A stretch of DNA of 64,000 nucleotides from Leguminivora glycinivorella (Eukaryota > Arthropoda > Insecta > Lepidoptera > Tortricidae): assembly GCF_023078275.1 (NCBI RefSeq), contig NC_062978.1, positions 10,430,585 to 10,494,584 of the forward strand, given 5' to 3'. The translations under genes were made by a program, and so were the position numbers. The notes under the pieces were generated by a model. That model saw nothing but the letters and a program-made list of their open reading frames with translations, searched no databases and had not been told where the DNA came from. Below, one piece after another: positions 24,247 to 35,467 of the stretch (positions are counted from its first letter, which is position 1; every line of letters starts with the position of its first letter).

Positions 24247-24408
24247 TACAGGCCCCGTAGCAGAATGGCATTTCTACGACGTGAAACGAAAACGAAACGC
24301 CGCGAAAGGTAGTCTGGCTCTGTCGTGCCAATACGCAAGAGCGATAGAGATAGATATGTACGAGCGTTTCGTGAGCGTTTGTGCATTCGGCTACGCACGC
24401 AGTTCATG
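24247..24408. mobile_element. Palindromic MITE (GTAGCCGAATG family), copy 3
   Basis: Ends CAGGCCCCGTAGCAGAATGG and CATTCGGCTACGCACG. Interior as in the other copies. Confidence 0.8.
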
Positions 24409-24540
24409 TTAATTCGAATAGCCTTCGGCCGTTCAAATGCCGCATTGTAATCTCCAGTTTGTAACAGCCCTTAGCAGCCTAACCTTACAGTCAGTCAGGA
24501 AATCAGGATGATCCCATTTTGCTTATAGTTATTATGGTTA

Positions 24541-24891
24541 TACAGAGTGGGGCCTGTAACAAAGGCGAAGAATTGAACTATAGGCTATTCTCCTTATACT
24601 GATCAACATTTGTTCAGTGACTTTTAAAAATTATGAAGTCTTCAAATTTTTAATTTTTCATACAAAATAAATATTAGCTTCAATGTACGCCATTATTGTT
24701 GTCATTGACGTTGTTTGTCACACTTTAGACTTAACAGAATTCGCAATACATTACCTCTTAGAAAAAACTTTCAAGGGTGATAAAAATCAAAATACAAGTT
24801 ATTTTTAAAAGTCGCCGAACAAATGTTGATCAGTATAAGGAGAATAGCCTATAGTTCAATTCTTCGCCTTTGTTACAGGCCCCACTCTGTA
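24541..24891. mobile_element. MITE with ~75-bp terminal inverted repeats
   Basis: The left end CAGAGTGGGGCCTGTAACAA and right end TTGTTACAGGCCCCACTCTG match, and pairing continues through AGGCTATTCTCCTTATACTG and ATGTTGATCAGTATAAGGAG. The loop is about 200 bp with no ORF. Confidence 0.9.
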
Positions 24892-24947
24892 GATAGAATG
24901 TACTAATTACGTTAAAATTATGAAACAACTTGCGGGCATAAAACATT

Positions 24948-25161
24948 TTTTTTTTTTTTATTATGGACTGATCGGCGATTGACCCTAGTCACACCTGATG
25001 GGAAGTGAAGACAGAGTCTAAGATGGAGCTCACCGATTCAGTAATAGCCTATTCACTCTACGTTTAAAGAGACCGAGGTCGTATTTCTCTGGGAACACCG
25101 ATGCTGGGAGCGCATTCCACTCCTTTGCAGTCCGCATTACAAAGGATGAGGCAAATCGCTT
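24948..25161 (-). pseudogene. 3' end of a CR1/Jockey-like LINE
   Basis: The minus strand encodes about 42 residues including AKEWNALPASVFP and LFKRRVNRLLL and then a stop, a C-terminal sequence common in insect non-LTR reverse transcriptases. It is followed by 3' UTR and a poly-A tail (poly-T at about 24948-24959 on the plus strand). The 5' part is lost. Confidence 0.8.
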
Positions 25162-25249
25162 AATATGTTGTCTTTAAATACCCATAAAATATATTCTTTG
25201 CCTCTGTTCTTTTATTTAATTATTTATCACTAGATTTTATATAATAAGT

Positions 25250-27318
25250 CTATCTAATGTAGGTTCCGACAAACGCTCCACAATTTGTGCAGTAGTGATC
25301 AGTGTTAAGGCAGGAGTCCATACAGTAAGGGCAGCATACACAACACCAGCAACTGAAATTAATAAGAAAATACATACATACACACATATAATCACGCCTG
25401 TATCTCATAAAGGGGTAGGCAGAGCACATGAACTACTAAGTTTCAGTGCCAATCTTGGTAAAAAGGGTCGAAAATCCAAATTTTGACATTGCAGTGACAG
25501 GTACAAGCCTCTCGCCTACGCCACAATTTAACCCATAAGGGCCACTTGCACCAAAGAAAATGGAAGGTTAACCCGAGGGTTAACCCACCATTTTATATGG
25601 AATTTTACAGATGACAGCCCACTAACCCTGAGTTAAGTGGTTGGTGCAAGTGGGCCTAAGAAAATAATATTACATTTATAAAATATAATCAAAGTGTTAT
25701 CTTTATCTTGTATTTTTTATCTAGTTTCACGTTGCGCTTTCCACGTAACGTTCGAAACGTAACGTTGTATTTATCATTGGATATACAGATACAGTCACGT
25801 GTATAAATACGAGTATCTATACATATATTAAGGTTCAAAAGTGAATACAGGTGTGTAGATATTTATGTAGCTGATGTTATTAAGTTATTTATTTTTTTAT
25901 CAATATTTAATGGTAAGTTGTTTCCACAAGCTTCAGTGCCACTCTTTGCAATTAAGGGGTTGAATGGAAACAATTAAGAAACATGTAAAACGTACATACG
26001 CACATAATATTTTGCGCTTTTGTCCAAACAGTTATAATGGAGCTTAGAATACATTAAGACGATACGATATAGGTAAATTCTCTCCATACAAACGCTCTCG
26101 ACTATTTCCTCCCTGGTTTTTTAAAATAGAGCAATGATTTTTTCAACACAGATTATTATTATTTTTATCTGTGTCCGACCGTTTTGATTTTTTTGCTATT
26201 TTTATTTTAAAAGACGCTACGGCCCTTTTCAATATGGCTCAAAAAAAGGTGTGATACTCAAGACCGGTAACAATTAGTCAAAAAATCTAAACGATCCGAC
26301 ACATATTATTTCATTGTTATTCCGATTCTCAAATTTCGTTCCGTTTAAATAAGTTTTGAAGTAGGAAACAATCGAAAGCGGAACCTCGATTTTAAAGATT
26401 TTTTCGCAATATCTTTTAACTGAGTTGTTCTTAATGGACATTCTTTTTTTGATAAATCTAGTTACTAACACTAGTATATTCTGAAATTCCCAAATTGAAA
26501 AGGAGACTCCTTTCCATTTTAGCATTTTCGCTCCCGTAGCGTCTTAATGTACTTACCCAAACAAGCAAAGGAGACCCGCGAAAATGTGTGTCCGCGTCGA
26601 CGCTTTGCGCTCAACCCTTGTGACTATATTTTGGTGGCAAGACCGGCAAGTAGTGTGCGTGAGATCTGGTCCGACAGTCTGCTGTATTATTACGGCCCCA
26701 GGGGTGACTACATGTGTGACCTGGACCGGCGGCGGACCTGGAGGATATCCTGAGTACGGAGGGGGTCCTGCGGGGTACTCTGATGTATTAGGTGCATGTG
26801 CGTCAATGGTGGTGGGTTCTTTGCCTAAAATATAATTTTTATTAGTCTGTGCGTTAAAAGAAGCGTCGCAGAACGAAAGGGCCCTGGACTCTTTTTTTCT
26901 GGACAGACTACCTTTTGAAAACTTGAAGCAGGCATAGAATAGAACAAGAAAAGGTTGAAATAAGAAAAGTGAGAAGTAGTTAAATTTTCTTATAGAAATA
27001 TTATCAGATGGCTTAGCACAACTTGCATTCTCGCGCGCGAGTCCATACATCAAGCGCGACTTCAAGTATAGACTCGTGGGCGACAGTTGCCAGTTATGTT
27101 AGACCGCCTGTTGTTAAGCTGAGTTTAGACGTGCAAGTTATTGCTGCAAGTTTTGAGACGCAACTATAGGTAAGAGTGAGTGGCAAATATCTTTATCTCT
27201 TTCTTGCATATAATTCTGTCTCAAAACTTGCAGCAATAACTTGCTGGTCTAAACTCAGCTTTAGGTATGTGTAGAATTGGAAGATCAATTAGACATTACT
27301 TTGACACTTACTTTCCAT
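25250..27318 (-). CDS. LITAF-domain protein, gene C (125 aa)
   Basis: Three coding exons: 27312-27318 (ATGGAAA, donor GTAAGT), 26557-26824 (acceptor ATTTTAG, donor GG|GTAAGT) and 25250-25352 (acceptor TTTCAG). 7+268+103 nt make 126 codons with the stop. The proline-rich N-terminus has PPPY at residues 23-26. The LITAF domain has CRSC at 62-65, a Cys-rich hydrophobic segment at about 82-104 (CWCCVCCPYC) that is likely membrane-inserted and possibly palmitoylated, and HYCTNC at 111-116. AATAAA lies about 35 nt after the stop (25211-25216 in complement). Its closest relative here is gene B, with which it shares PPPYSGYPPG and PVQVTHVV. Intron 2 holds a TTAA MITE and intron 1 a palindromic MITE. 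Confidence 0.9.
25370..25532. repeat. GTTTCAGTGCCA interspersed repeat
   Basis: The sequence reads ATAAAGGGGTAGGCAGAGCA, CATGAACTAC, TTTCAGTGCCA and then TTGCAGTGACAGG...CCTCTCGCCTACGCCACAATT. Shorter relatives sit at about 37328-37412 (minus), 55980-56080 (minus), 61448-61550 and 62246-62300. It is a common moth repeat; its class is uncertain. It lies in intron 2 of gene C. Confidence 0.6.
25539..25657. mobile_element. Palindromic MITE with GCACCAA termini, copy 2
   Basis: GGGCCACTTGCACCAA and TTGGTGCAAGTGGGCC are exact inverse complements. Same family as 2544-2662. Intron 2 of gene C. Confidence 0.85.
26058..26543. mobile_element. TTAA-flanked MITE (piggyBac-like), short copy
   Basis: 486 bp between TTAA at 26054-26057 and 26544-26547, ends GACGATACGAT and CTCCCGTAGCGTC. 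It matches the 19426-20370 element over most of its length. Its right TTAA is only 9 bp from the end of gene C exon 2, so it abuts the donor site. Confidence 0.85.
27114..27263. mobile_element. Palindromic MITE (AAGCTGAGTTTAGAC termini)
   Basis: Arms TAAGCTGAGTTTAGAC ... GTCTAAACTCAGCTTTA, with inner GCAAGTTATTGCTGCAAGTT paired. It lies inside intron 1 of gene C. Confidence 0.9.
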
Positions 27319-27385
27319 GATAACTTCAATATACCTCACAAACTTTTTTACAAATACGTAAGTATGTATTAGTCAGTTTTACTGA

Positions 27386-27418
27386 ACTGAGTGTCCATCT
27401 GTGATGCGATACATAAAA
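27386..27418 (-). promoter_or_regulatory. Core promoter of LITAF-like gene C (TATA + initiator)
   Basis: On the minus strand TTTTATGTA begins exactly 30 bp before the A of the initiator TCAGT (predicted +1 at 27388), the canonical arthropod spacing. A second TCAGT follows directly. The leader to the ATG is about 70 nt. Confidence 0.65.
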
Positions 27419-27427
27419 GGCCGCTCG

Positions 27428-27494
27428 CTGATAACTGTAGATACGTAATCGATGATAACAAAATTATCGGATATCACTGATAAAATTCAATGAA
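27428..27494. promoter_or_regulatory. GATA-motif cluster upstream of gene C
   Basis: Within 67 bp: CTGATAAC, AGATAC, GATGATAAC, TTATCGG, GATATC and CTGATAAA. The composition parallels the gene B cluster. On the other side begins the LINE at about 27.5 kb. Confidence 0.5.
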
Positions 27495-27575
27495 ACGGAT
27501 TTTTCGTCAATCTAAGCAGCAGGCATCGGATGTACAGAATAATAATAAATTGTGGTGAAACGCGGCTGACTCATT

Positions 27576-28955
27576 ATGTTTGTACTCGACGAGTTTGATA
27601 AGTGCGTCCGGTTGTGGCTTATTGCAACAACTGAAAGATTAGCTGGCCAAGACAGGATACAACACTATGGAACACACATACCTATCTATGAAACCCCTGA
27701 TCATCAGAAAATTACAATGCGAAAACCATTGCCAAAATCCCAAGAAACTGAAGTTCTATCAGATCCAGAGTCAGCATTAGAGTCTCAAGGAGATACCGAT
27801 CTTGACATTAGCTCACACAGCCTTCCAAATATAACTGGATCAGAATCCTTAGAGATCTATGAATTAAAGTCACAAGTTAGCTCTTTGACTACTCAGCTAG
27901 CTAGCGCAAATGAGGAGGTCGACAATCTTAATACACAAATAGTTAAACTGCAAAGAGCATTAGAAGAGCAGCAGAAAAAAACTGATATCTATAAAAAAAT
28001 ACTTACAGATAAAGTACCGTTGCGAAGACTCACTCCTCTAAAGAAAGAACTACTACAAATTAAAAGATCAGAAGTGCTGGACAGTGATGATGACACGCCT
28101 ATCCTCTCGCCGGCATGCACCCAATACGAGGACATATCATTACAAATAACAACTGTACCGTTTGACTTTCCGGAAACAGCTGATGCATTCTCTGGCTCAC
28201 ATGAAAAAAATACAAGTACTAGTAGCACTAACACAAGTATTACTGAAATTAAAGACAATGAGGATACTACAGAAACTGAAAATCATAATATTAAAGGAAA
28301 GCGAAAAATATGCTTTATTAGCAGTAATGCCAAAAACAAAATTTTGCAAACAATGGAACAAACTTTCGAGTCAGATGATATCTGCCACTACATAAAAACA
28401 GACGCTGGAATATGCCATCTGCTGCATGAAGTGGAATCCAAAATTGAAGATTTTACGATGCTGGACTATTGTGTGATTTTAATTGGTGCTGCAGACTTTA
28501 AGGACACGGTGAATTACTACAAAATTATTAATTATTTGAGGTTAAAACTAGAACAAATTAAGCACACTAATATAATTATTTGTTTACCAAATTTCAAACT
28601 GCACAAATTTGGGACACTGTTTAATAACCGTGTTGAATCTTTTAACAGAATGTTGTATAGTGAAGCGTGCAAATATAATTTTGCCTACATTCTAGATAGT
28701 AACAAATATTTGTCATATTCGAGTAAAATGTTTGATAGAGCATCGGGTTTTATAAATAATAGTGCTCTGCGAACAATATTCAGGGATCTGAAACGTTACA
28801 TATCTGAAATTGATGATTTTAATAACAATACATGTAACGATGATCAAAATACATTACATTGTAGCTCACCATTAAATGTAACACATGAGCACTTTGCCAC
28901 AACGAGTACTCAAACTGAAGAGGATTTTTTTCGTGAACAACGATGTAGTAACTAG
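27576..28955 (+). CDS. LINE 1 ORF1 protein with coiled coil and SGNH-like domain
   Basis: 459 codons from the first ATG; the natural start may be Met48. Residues about 90-143 form heptads (LKSQVSSLTTQLASANEEVD and on), likely a trimerising or dimerising coiled coil. From about 244 to 410 a domain beginning KICFISSN with VILIGAADF resembles the SGNH/GDSL esterase-like domain known in CR1 ORF1 proteins; this is an inference from pattern only. ORF1 proteins bind the element RNA as chaperones. It ends in a different frame from ORF2 and overlaps its open frame by about 70 nt. Confidence 0.7.
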   Translation: MFVLDEFDKCVRLWLIATTERLAGQDRIQHYGTHIPIYETPDHQKITMRKPLPKSQETEVLSDPESALESQGDTDLDISSHSLPNITGSESLEIYELKSQVSSLTTQLASANEEVDNLNTQIVKLQRALEEQQKKTDIYKKILTDKVPLRRLTPLKKELLQIKRSEVLDSDDDTPILSPACTQYEDISLQITTVPFDFPETADAFSGSHEKNTSTSSTNTSITEIKDNEDTTETENHNIKGKRKICFISSNAKNKILQTMEQTFESDDICHYIKTDAGICHLLHEVESKIEDFTMLDYCVILIGAADFKDTVNYYKIINYLRLKLEQIKHTNIIICLPNFKLHKFGTLFNNRVESFNRMLYSEACKYNFAYILDSNKYLSYSSKMFDRASGFINNSALRTIFRDLKRYISEIDDFNNNTCNDDQNTLHCSSPLNVTHEHFATTSTQTEEDFFREQRCSN

Positions 28956-31311
28956 TGCTGCAGAGAAATTCCATAACTTTTTAATGTTACACCAAAATAT
29001 CGCAGGTTTACTGAGCAAAAGAGATTTATTAGAAATAACACTTAACGATTTAGAAAATCATGGGAAATATATTGATTTAATTTGTCTTTCGGAGACTTTT
29101 GTAAAGCTAGGAGAAGAAGGAAATGTAAACATTAATGGCTTTAAACTTGCAGACTCTTTTTCGAGAAACAAAAAAAGAGGTGGAACTTGTATATTGGCTA
29201 GAGAGTATTTAGAAGTAAAACCTATTACTTTTTTAAATGATCTTAAAACTGAATATAATTTTGAAGTCTGTGGAGTTAAAATATTGGATCTTAATTGTAT
29301 AATTATCTGTGTTTATAGAATCCCCAATTATAACACTGAAACATTTCTGGCAAAGCTAGATAGTCTGTTACACATAATCAAAAAAAAATCTGTTAACGTC
29401 ATTATTGCAGGGGACTTCAATATTGACTTGTTACGACCAACGCCATCTCTTCATGAATTCCAGAGAATTGTTCAAAATCATAATTTTCATATTCATATTA
29501 CAAAACCCACAAGATTAAATACTTGTATTGATCAGATAATATCCAATATACCACATGCTACAGCGGAGGTTCTTCCATTAGGCTTATCAGATCATGATAC
29601 TGGTCAGCTACTTAGAATACCAGTACGCGAAAAGTATATTCCCCCTTCCTATAAATATATAAAGAGAAGAGATTTCAATCGTGATAATTTAGAAAAGTTT
29701 TGCCATTGCGTGGAAAGCTTGTCATGGACAGAGGTTTACATGGAAGAAAATGCCAATAGTGCATTTAATAAGTTTTATGAGATTTATACCTTGCTTTTCA
29801 ATTTATGCTTCCCGATTTCCGTAGCTAAAGTCAGGCATTCTGTTAATAATACGAAATGGATAACAAAAGGCATAAGGAATGCATTTAAAACAAAACGGAG
29901 ATTAAGATACTTATATTACAAAAATAAGACGCCCCAAGATAAAATAAACTATAATAGATATAATAAACTTCTTAAAAAATGCATAAACGAATCCAGACGA
30001 ATAGATAATAAAACATCTGTCTGTAGTTCTAAAAATGTGGCTAAAACCAGTTGGAACATCATTAATAGGGATATGGGGAAAGTAAATAATAGAAAGAATA
30101 ATATGAATAAAATAATTGTTAATGATACTTTGATCGAGGGACCCAAGAATATAGCAAACGCGTTTAACAATTTCTTTATCAACAACACTAACACTAATAA
30201 TAACGAATTTGACTCTCTTTTTCTGCAATATAACTACCATCTTAATAGTAACTATGCAAATATGTTTTTATCGCCCACAAGCTCAAAGGAAGTGTCGGAC
30301 TTAATAAAAAATCTGAATAATACCCGATCTGTTGGGTATGATGATATTCCAACTGATGTACTGAAATTGACAGGTGATTTAATAGCCCCTGTGTTATCTT
30401 ATCTGATAAACTTGACATTTGAGCAAGGCACTTTCCCTGATAAACTAAAATTATCTATCGTCAAGCCTATCTACAAGGAAGGGGACAAAGTAAAAGTAGA
30501 AAATTACAGACCCATTACACTCATCCCAATCCTCGCCAAAGTCTTAGAAAAAGCCATGCACAAAAGATTAATGAGTTTTGTAAATAAATACGAAGTATTA
30601 AGTACCCAACAGCACGGTTTCCAAAAAGGAAAATCCACCACACTAGCTGCTTTTAACGTCGTGAACAATATAATTAATAATGTAGATGAAGGAAACAAAA
30701 CAGTATCAATTTTTTTCGACATGAGCCAAGCTTTTGACCATGTTTCTCACGACCTCCTTCTAAAAAAATGTGAAGTGTATGGTTTAAGAGGTGTAGTTCA
30801 GAAATGGCTTAGAAGCTATCTCAGTAATCGACGTCAAATGGTTGAAATTACAAGTGTCAACTGCGAAAATATAGAAGAGAAATTCCAATCAGAAACGAAA
30901 CACAATAGAGTAGGAGTTCCACAAGGGACAATTTTGGGGCCTCTTCTTTTCTTACTTTACGTCAATGATTTGCCATTAATTAGCAATTATAATTGCACAC
31001 TATTTGCTGATGATATATCGGTGGTCATACCTGACAATAATAACTCGAACTACAATGACTCAATTAATAATACCATCAGTGATATAATACTATGGCTTAA
31101 AGCAAATAATTTGCAAGTAAACCTAGACAAAACTAAATATATGCAACTTATCAACCAAAGGGGGAAAAAGATTAATCTTAATGTCTCATATCAAATATCA
31201 AATTCAAATATCAAATTTTTATTGCATATCACATTACATAATATTAGGTGGAACTTACAAAAGGTAGGTTTACATGTGACGCCCTGCAAGGGCACAGCAA
31301 TATATGCTTAA
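28885..31311 (+). pseudogene. LINE 1 ORF2: endonuclease and reverse transcriptase, interrupted
   Basis: Encodes an APE-type endonuclease (QNIAGL, LICLSETF, AGDFNIDL, SDHD) followed by a reverse transcriptase with NYRPITL, HGFQKGKSTT, domain A FFDMSQAFDHVSHD, domain B GVPQGTILGPLLF and catalytic FADD. Translation probably starts at the ATG at 28984, beyond the ORF1 stop. Genuine sequence ends at the CATAT at 31187-31191; the residues after that are read from LINE 2 and are not part of the protein. The missing C-terminus is at 35858-36496. Confidence 0.9.
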
Positions 31312-31341
31312 AATTAACATGCACTTCATACTTCTAATTAT

Positions 31342-33267
31342 CTAATCATGTTTATCGTTAAAAAAATCTTTTACTGTATAATAACATTTATCTATTAAAA
31401 AACTTTTCAAATATTTATTAAACGTCGGCTGATTTTCAATGTTTTTTAGGGAGTTTGGTAGGTGGTTGTATATTTTTATAGTCATATAATGAGGGCTAGA
31501 TGAGACTATTTTAAGTTTTGTTAGAGGCAATTGTAGTTTATTTAAATTTCGGTTGTTTCTCTTGATATTTGCTACTGTAGGAGTAAACAACTCAGTGTGT
31601 TTCTTAACAAATTTACATGCTTCTAGGATGTACATTGACGGTAAAGTGAGTATTTGGTGTTTTTTGAAGAGTGGTTTGCACGATTCCATTTGATCCGAAT
31701 TGGTAAGTATTCTAACACATCTTTTCTGGAGGATAAAGATATTTTCCATATCATGACTATTCCCCCATAAAACGAGTCCGTAGGTCATTCTTGAATATGC
31801 GTATGCATAGTACGCGGAAAGGGCGGTTTGGAAATCGGTCGCGCGTTTGATGTGTTGTAGGGCGTATAGAAAGGAGGACAGCTTTTTTGATAGTCTCTGG
31901 ATGTGCGATTTCCAGTCCATGTTACTATCTAGGTCGATACCCAGTACGGTGGCTGATTCTACAGACTCTAATATTGTGCCCTTGTGCTTAAAGATTATTG
32001 GTAATGCTGATTTTTGGTAAGGTTTAAATTGAATTATTTTGGTTTTTTCAAGGTTAAGTTGGAGATTGTGAATATCTAACCAGTTTTCAATCTTTTCCAT
32101 TGCTACAGTCAATTTGTTTTCAGCTTCATTTTTTTCAGAACACGAGAACAATACTGAAACGTCATCTGCAAATAGAGCGCTTTGATCTTCTATTGCATTC
32201 GGTAAGTCGTTTATATATATTAGAAACAGAATGCATCCCAAGACACTTCCTTGGGGGATCGAGCCTGTCTGGGTCACGCTATTTGATCTGAAATGTTGTA
32301 TTTGGCCTGTTTCAAAATCTGTATGTTCTATTTGGACTAACTGTACGCGATTGCTGAGGTATGATTTGAACCATTTATGGGCTATCCCCCTGATTCCCGT
32401 GCTGTATAGTTTGTTCAATAAGATGTCGTATCTAACTCTGTCGTAAGCTTTGCTCATGTCTAACAGGAGTCCTATGGCATATTTTTTATTGTTTATTTCA
32501 TCCATTATGCCCTGAACATATTTGTAGATGGCTAAAGTGGTAGAGCGGTTTTCTCTAAATCCATCTTGGCTATCGTGCAGTATTTTAAATTTTTCATAAT
32601 AAGAGTAGAGCCGTTTTATCATTGCTGTTTCAAATATTTTTGCTACTGTAGACAGAAGAGCAATTGGTCTATAGTTATTTAAGTCTTGTTTATCACCTTT
32701 TTTATGAATGGGTTTTACTATTGAGGTTTTCAGATCATCAGGAAAAATTCCTTCTGAGAATGATTGGTTTATGAGCCATGTCAATGGGTAAGTTAAAATA
32801 TCCGCGCATGTTTTGATTAAGGAAGAGGGAATTTCGTCTATGCCAAATGATGTTTTGTTTTTTAGATTTTTTATTATTAATTGTATTTCTTTAGGCTCTG
32901 TCGGTCTGAGGAAGAATGATTTGTTAATTGTATTCGTTAATGGTGCCCTGTTTTGACCTCTCGATTGGGTGCTTCCCATGGTCAGGAAATAGTTATTGAA
33001 CGTGTTAGCTATTTGTGATGGATCATTTATTACTATATCGTTTTGGCTTTTAATTTGAATATTATTTTTTCGTTGTTGTCTGTTTTTATTTGTCTCGCAG
33101 TTGATAATTTTCCACATCGTTTGGGATTTGTTATTCGAACTTTGTAGTTTATTTTTATTGTCTATTCTTTTTGATTTGCTTATAACTTTTTTTAATAATT
33201 TACAGTATTGCTTATAATGGCAGCGTAGAACCTCACTTTTGGTCTGAGCTACAAGAAGTTTTAGCAA
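31342..33267 (-). pseudogene. LINE 2 ORF2, reverse transcriptase part
   Basis: 641 codons open. Reverse transcriptase motifs: KKGDKQDLNNYRPIALLS, DGFRENRSTTLA, domain A LLLDMSKAYDRVRYD, domain B SIPQGSVLGCILF, catalytic FADD, then the thumb and a typical C-terminus (TYGLVLWGNS). The frame continues upstream of its first Met (TFLTPGIRISCKNKR) to about 33312, where it meets the endonuclease frame, so the two ORFs were once one protein. Confidence 0.85.
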
Positions 33268-33302
33268 TCTTTTATTTTTACATGAAATTCTTATACCGGG
33301 GG

Positions 33303-34196
33303 TTAAAAATGTTTTTTGGGCTTTAGTTTTATTTTGACATTTTTTTTAGGGATACATTTATCAAGAGCTTGTTGCAGTGTATTCTGAAAGTTGTTGTAGT
33401 TTTGGTTCACGTTATTGTTATATGAAAATAGTGTATGCCATTCTGTATTTAGGATCTCGTTTCGGAATTTGGAGATATTTTCGTCATTAAAAAGCCTTTT
33501 ACAGATGTTTAGGGTGTGTAAGTTAGGAGCGAATATAGGTATACTTAGCGAAATAGTTTTATGGTCTGAAAAGCCATATTCGTGAATTTTTAATATAGAA
33601 TCTTTAGTGTTAAAGTTGGTAAATATTAAATCAATACATTTAGTGCTAGTTGATGTAACACGAGTTGGCTCTATGACTTTTTGATGAAAGTTAAAGGATA
33701 ACATTAAACTTGATAACCTATTTTTTTCTCTATTGTTTGAGAGAAAGTCGACATTAAAGTCACCTCCAATAACAATATTTTTGTTCTTGTCTTTGATGCT
33801 AATCAATTTTAAAAGGTTTTCTAAACTTATATAAAATTGTTCAATTTCTCTCTTACTATTTGGCCAATATAAATTTATGACTAAAAGGTTTGCCTGCGGA
33901 AGATCAATCGCACTTATTTCTATTATTTTTTCCAAAGAGATTGAGGTAATATCTGTACGGTCGAGACATTGTATTCCATTTTTTGTCAATATGAGCACTC
34001 CTCCACCTTCGTGTTGTGTTCGGCAAAAGGACGAGCTGACACTGTATCCCTTTATATCCAGTAGATCTTCCTTAGTTTTATTGAGCCAGGTTTCCGAGAT
34101 GCTTATTATTTGTATTTGAGGTTTTTCTTCTGTGAAAGCCTGAAGGAGGTGGGTCTTGTTCCATAAGCTTTGCATATTTTGGAATATAATTTGCAA
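33303..34196 (-). pseudogene. LINE 2 ORF2, endonuclease part
   Basis: 297 codons. APE-like endonuclease with QNMQSL, ISISETWLN, GGDFNVDFLS and GFSDHKTI. It ends after KIKLKPKKHF owing to a single-base frameshift in the A run at about 33308-33313; shifting one base continues into the reverse transcriptase frame. Confidence 0.85.
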
Positions 34197-34197
34197 T

Positions 34198-34958
34198 TTA
34201 GTTCCGAAAGGTAGAGTTTGATGTATTATCTTTAGCTATTGTGTTTTGCACGTGTATTTCACTATTCGAGCTAGAGTTCTCTTGGGTTTGTTCCGGTGCT
34301 TGTGGTCCATTTGTTTGTCGGTGCTCTGTGGTCTGCAGCGAGTTACAGCAGTATTCGGATCCATTTACAAAAACCTTTCCATTTTTTACTATCGGACGCA
34401 GACCGCGTGCTCGTGCGTCCTGTAAAGTCTCTCTTATTACTCGTCTCTGTCTCAATGTGTTTGTGTCCATAAATTCCGAGATTGCAAACCCTGTGTTTTT
34501 GAAGATGTATTTATTGTTTAGAATATAATTCCTCATCCGCTTGCTTATAAGTTCTATATGTATTGGTCTTCGATTTCCTCGTTTTCCTATTCTTCCTATA
34601 TCTTCGATATACCCATTAATATCTGTGCCCACAATTTCATAAAACAATCTAGCAACACGTTCTATTAGAACATAGCTGTTTTCATCAGTGTGCTCTTCCA
34701 AACCATAGAGAACAATACTTTTATTATTATTAATAGTGTTCTCTCCATTTGTCATTTGATTATTGTTGTCTAGTTTATTCGCTAATGCTTCTACTTCTGC
34801 ACGTAGCTTTGAGTTCTCATCCTCTAAGTGTTTAATATTTTCGTTTGTGAGGTTTATGGTTTCTTGTAGTCGTTTTTGTTCATTAGTTAATATTGTTGAT
34901 TCTCGAGATATGTTTTCTTGAAGTGTGTTTATTTTTGAGTTCACTTCATTTAGTAGCG
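34198..34958 (-). pseudogene. LINE 2 ORF1, C-terminal part
   Basis: About 250 codons. A coiled-coil region (LQETINLTNENIKHLEDENS) is followed by a domain with SIVLYGLEEH, IEDIGRIGKRGNRRPIHIEL and ISEFMD, like the RNA-binding domain of insect LINE ORF1 proteins. The frame extends upstream of 34944 (reading ALLNEV) to the frameshift at about 34958, so it lacks its own start. Confidence 0.75.
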
Positions 34959-35467
34959 CTTTTTATATTTCTGGTGATAGATTCGGTCAGACTATCTTTC
35001 AAAGTTTCAAATTCTGACTTTATTAAATGTTTGAATCTATCGAAAGATATGTTTTCCGTGGTTATATTCATATTCGTGTTCTCTTCGATTGGGGTTTCCA
35101 CCTGGTGATTTGGGGATGGTGTATCCGTTATGTTGGTGTCACCCATGATATTCGAAACATTACTGTCGTCTAACGACATGTCTGCTTCATTAGTCGGCGG
35201 TTGTCTCATCCACGTTGGAGACGCAGGCGTGTTGTCATCGCGGGGTAAGCGGGAATTCGCTGCGCACGGGGGGCATTTCCAGTATTTTTTTATCTCATTG
35301 CCATGCTCTCTCATAAAAGCTGTAGTGTAGTTGAAGCATGAAAAGTGATAAGTTGTTTGGCAGAAGGTACAACTCAATAGTTCTCCCCTTTCTATTTTCC
35401 TCTTGCACTCGGAGCAGATCATTTTTGGATTTTTCACAAGGTGCTTAAAAATATCGTCGATGTTCAC
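34946..35467 (-). pseudogene. LINE 2 ORF1, N-terminal PHD-finger part
   Basis: 173 codons from the proposed ORF1 start. Residues about 18-60 have CSEC, CTFC, HFSC and CPPC in a C4HC3 arrangement, a PHD-type zinc finger as found in ORF1 of several insect CR1-group elements. A frameshift in an AAAAA run near 34958 ends it just before the coiled coil. Confidence 0.8.

Noticed and set aside
26584..26835. Plus-strand open frame opposite gene C exon 2
   Set aside because: Antisense shadow; the minus strand has the LITAF domain and splice sites.
26553..27065. 170-codon minus open frame as a complete gene C protein
   Set aside because: It reads through the acceptor at 26824 into intron sequence and repeat; the spliced form with ATGGAAA fits better.
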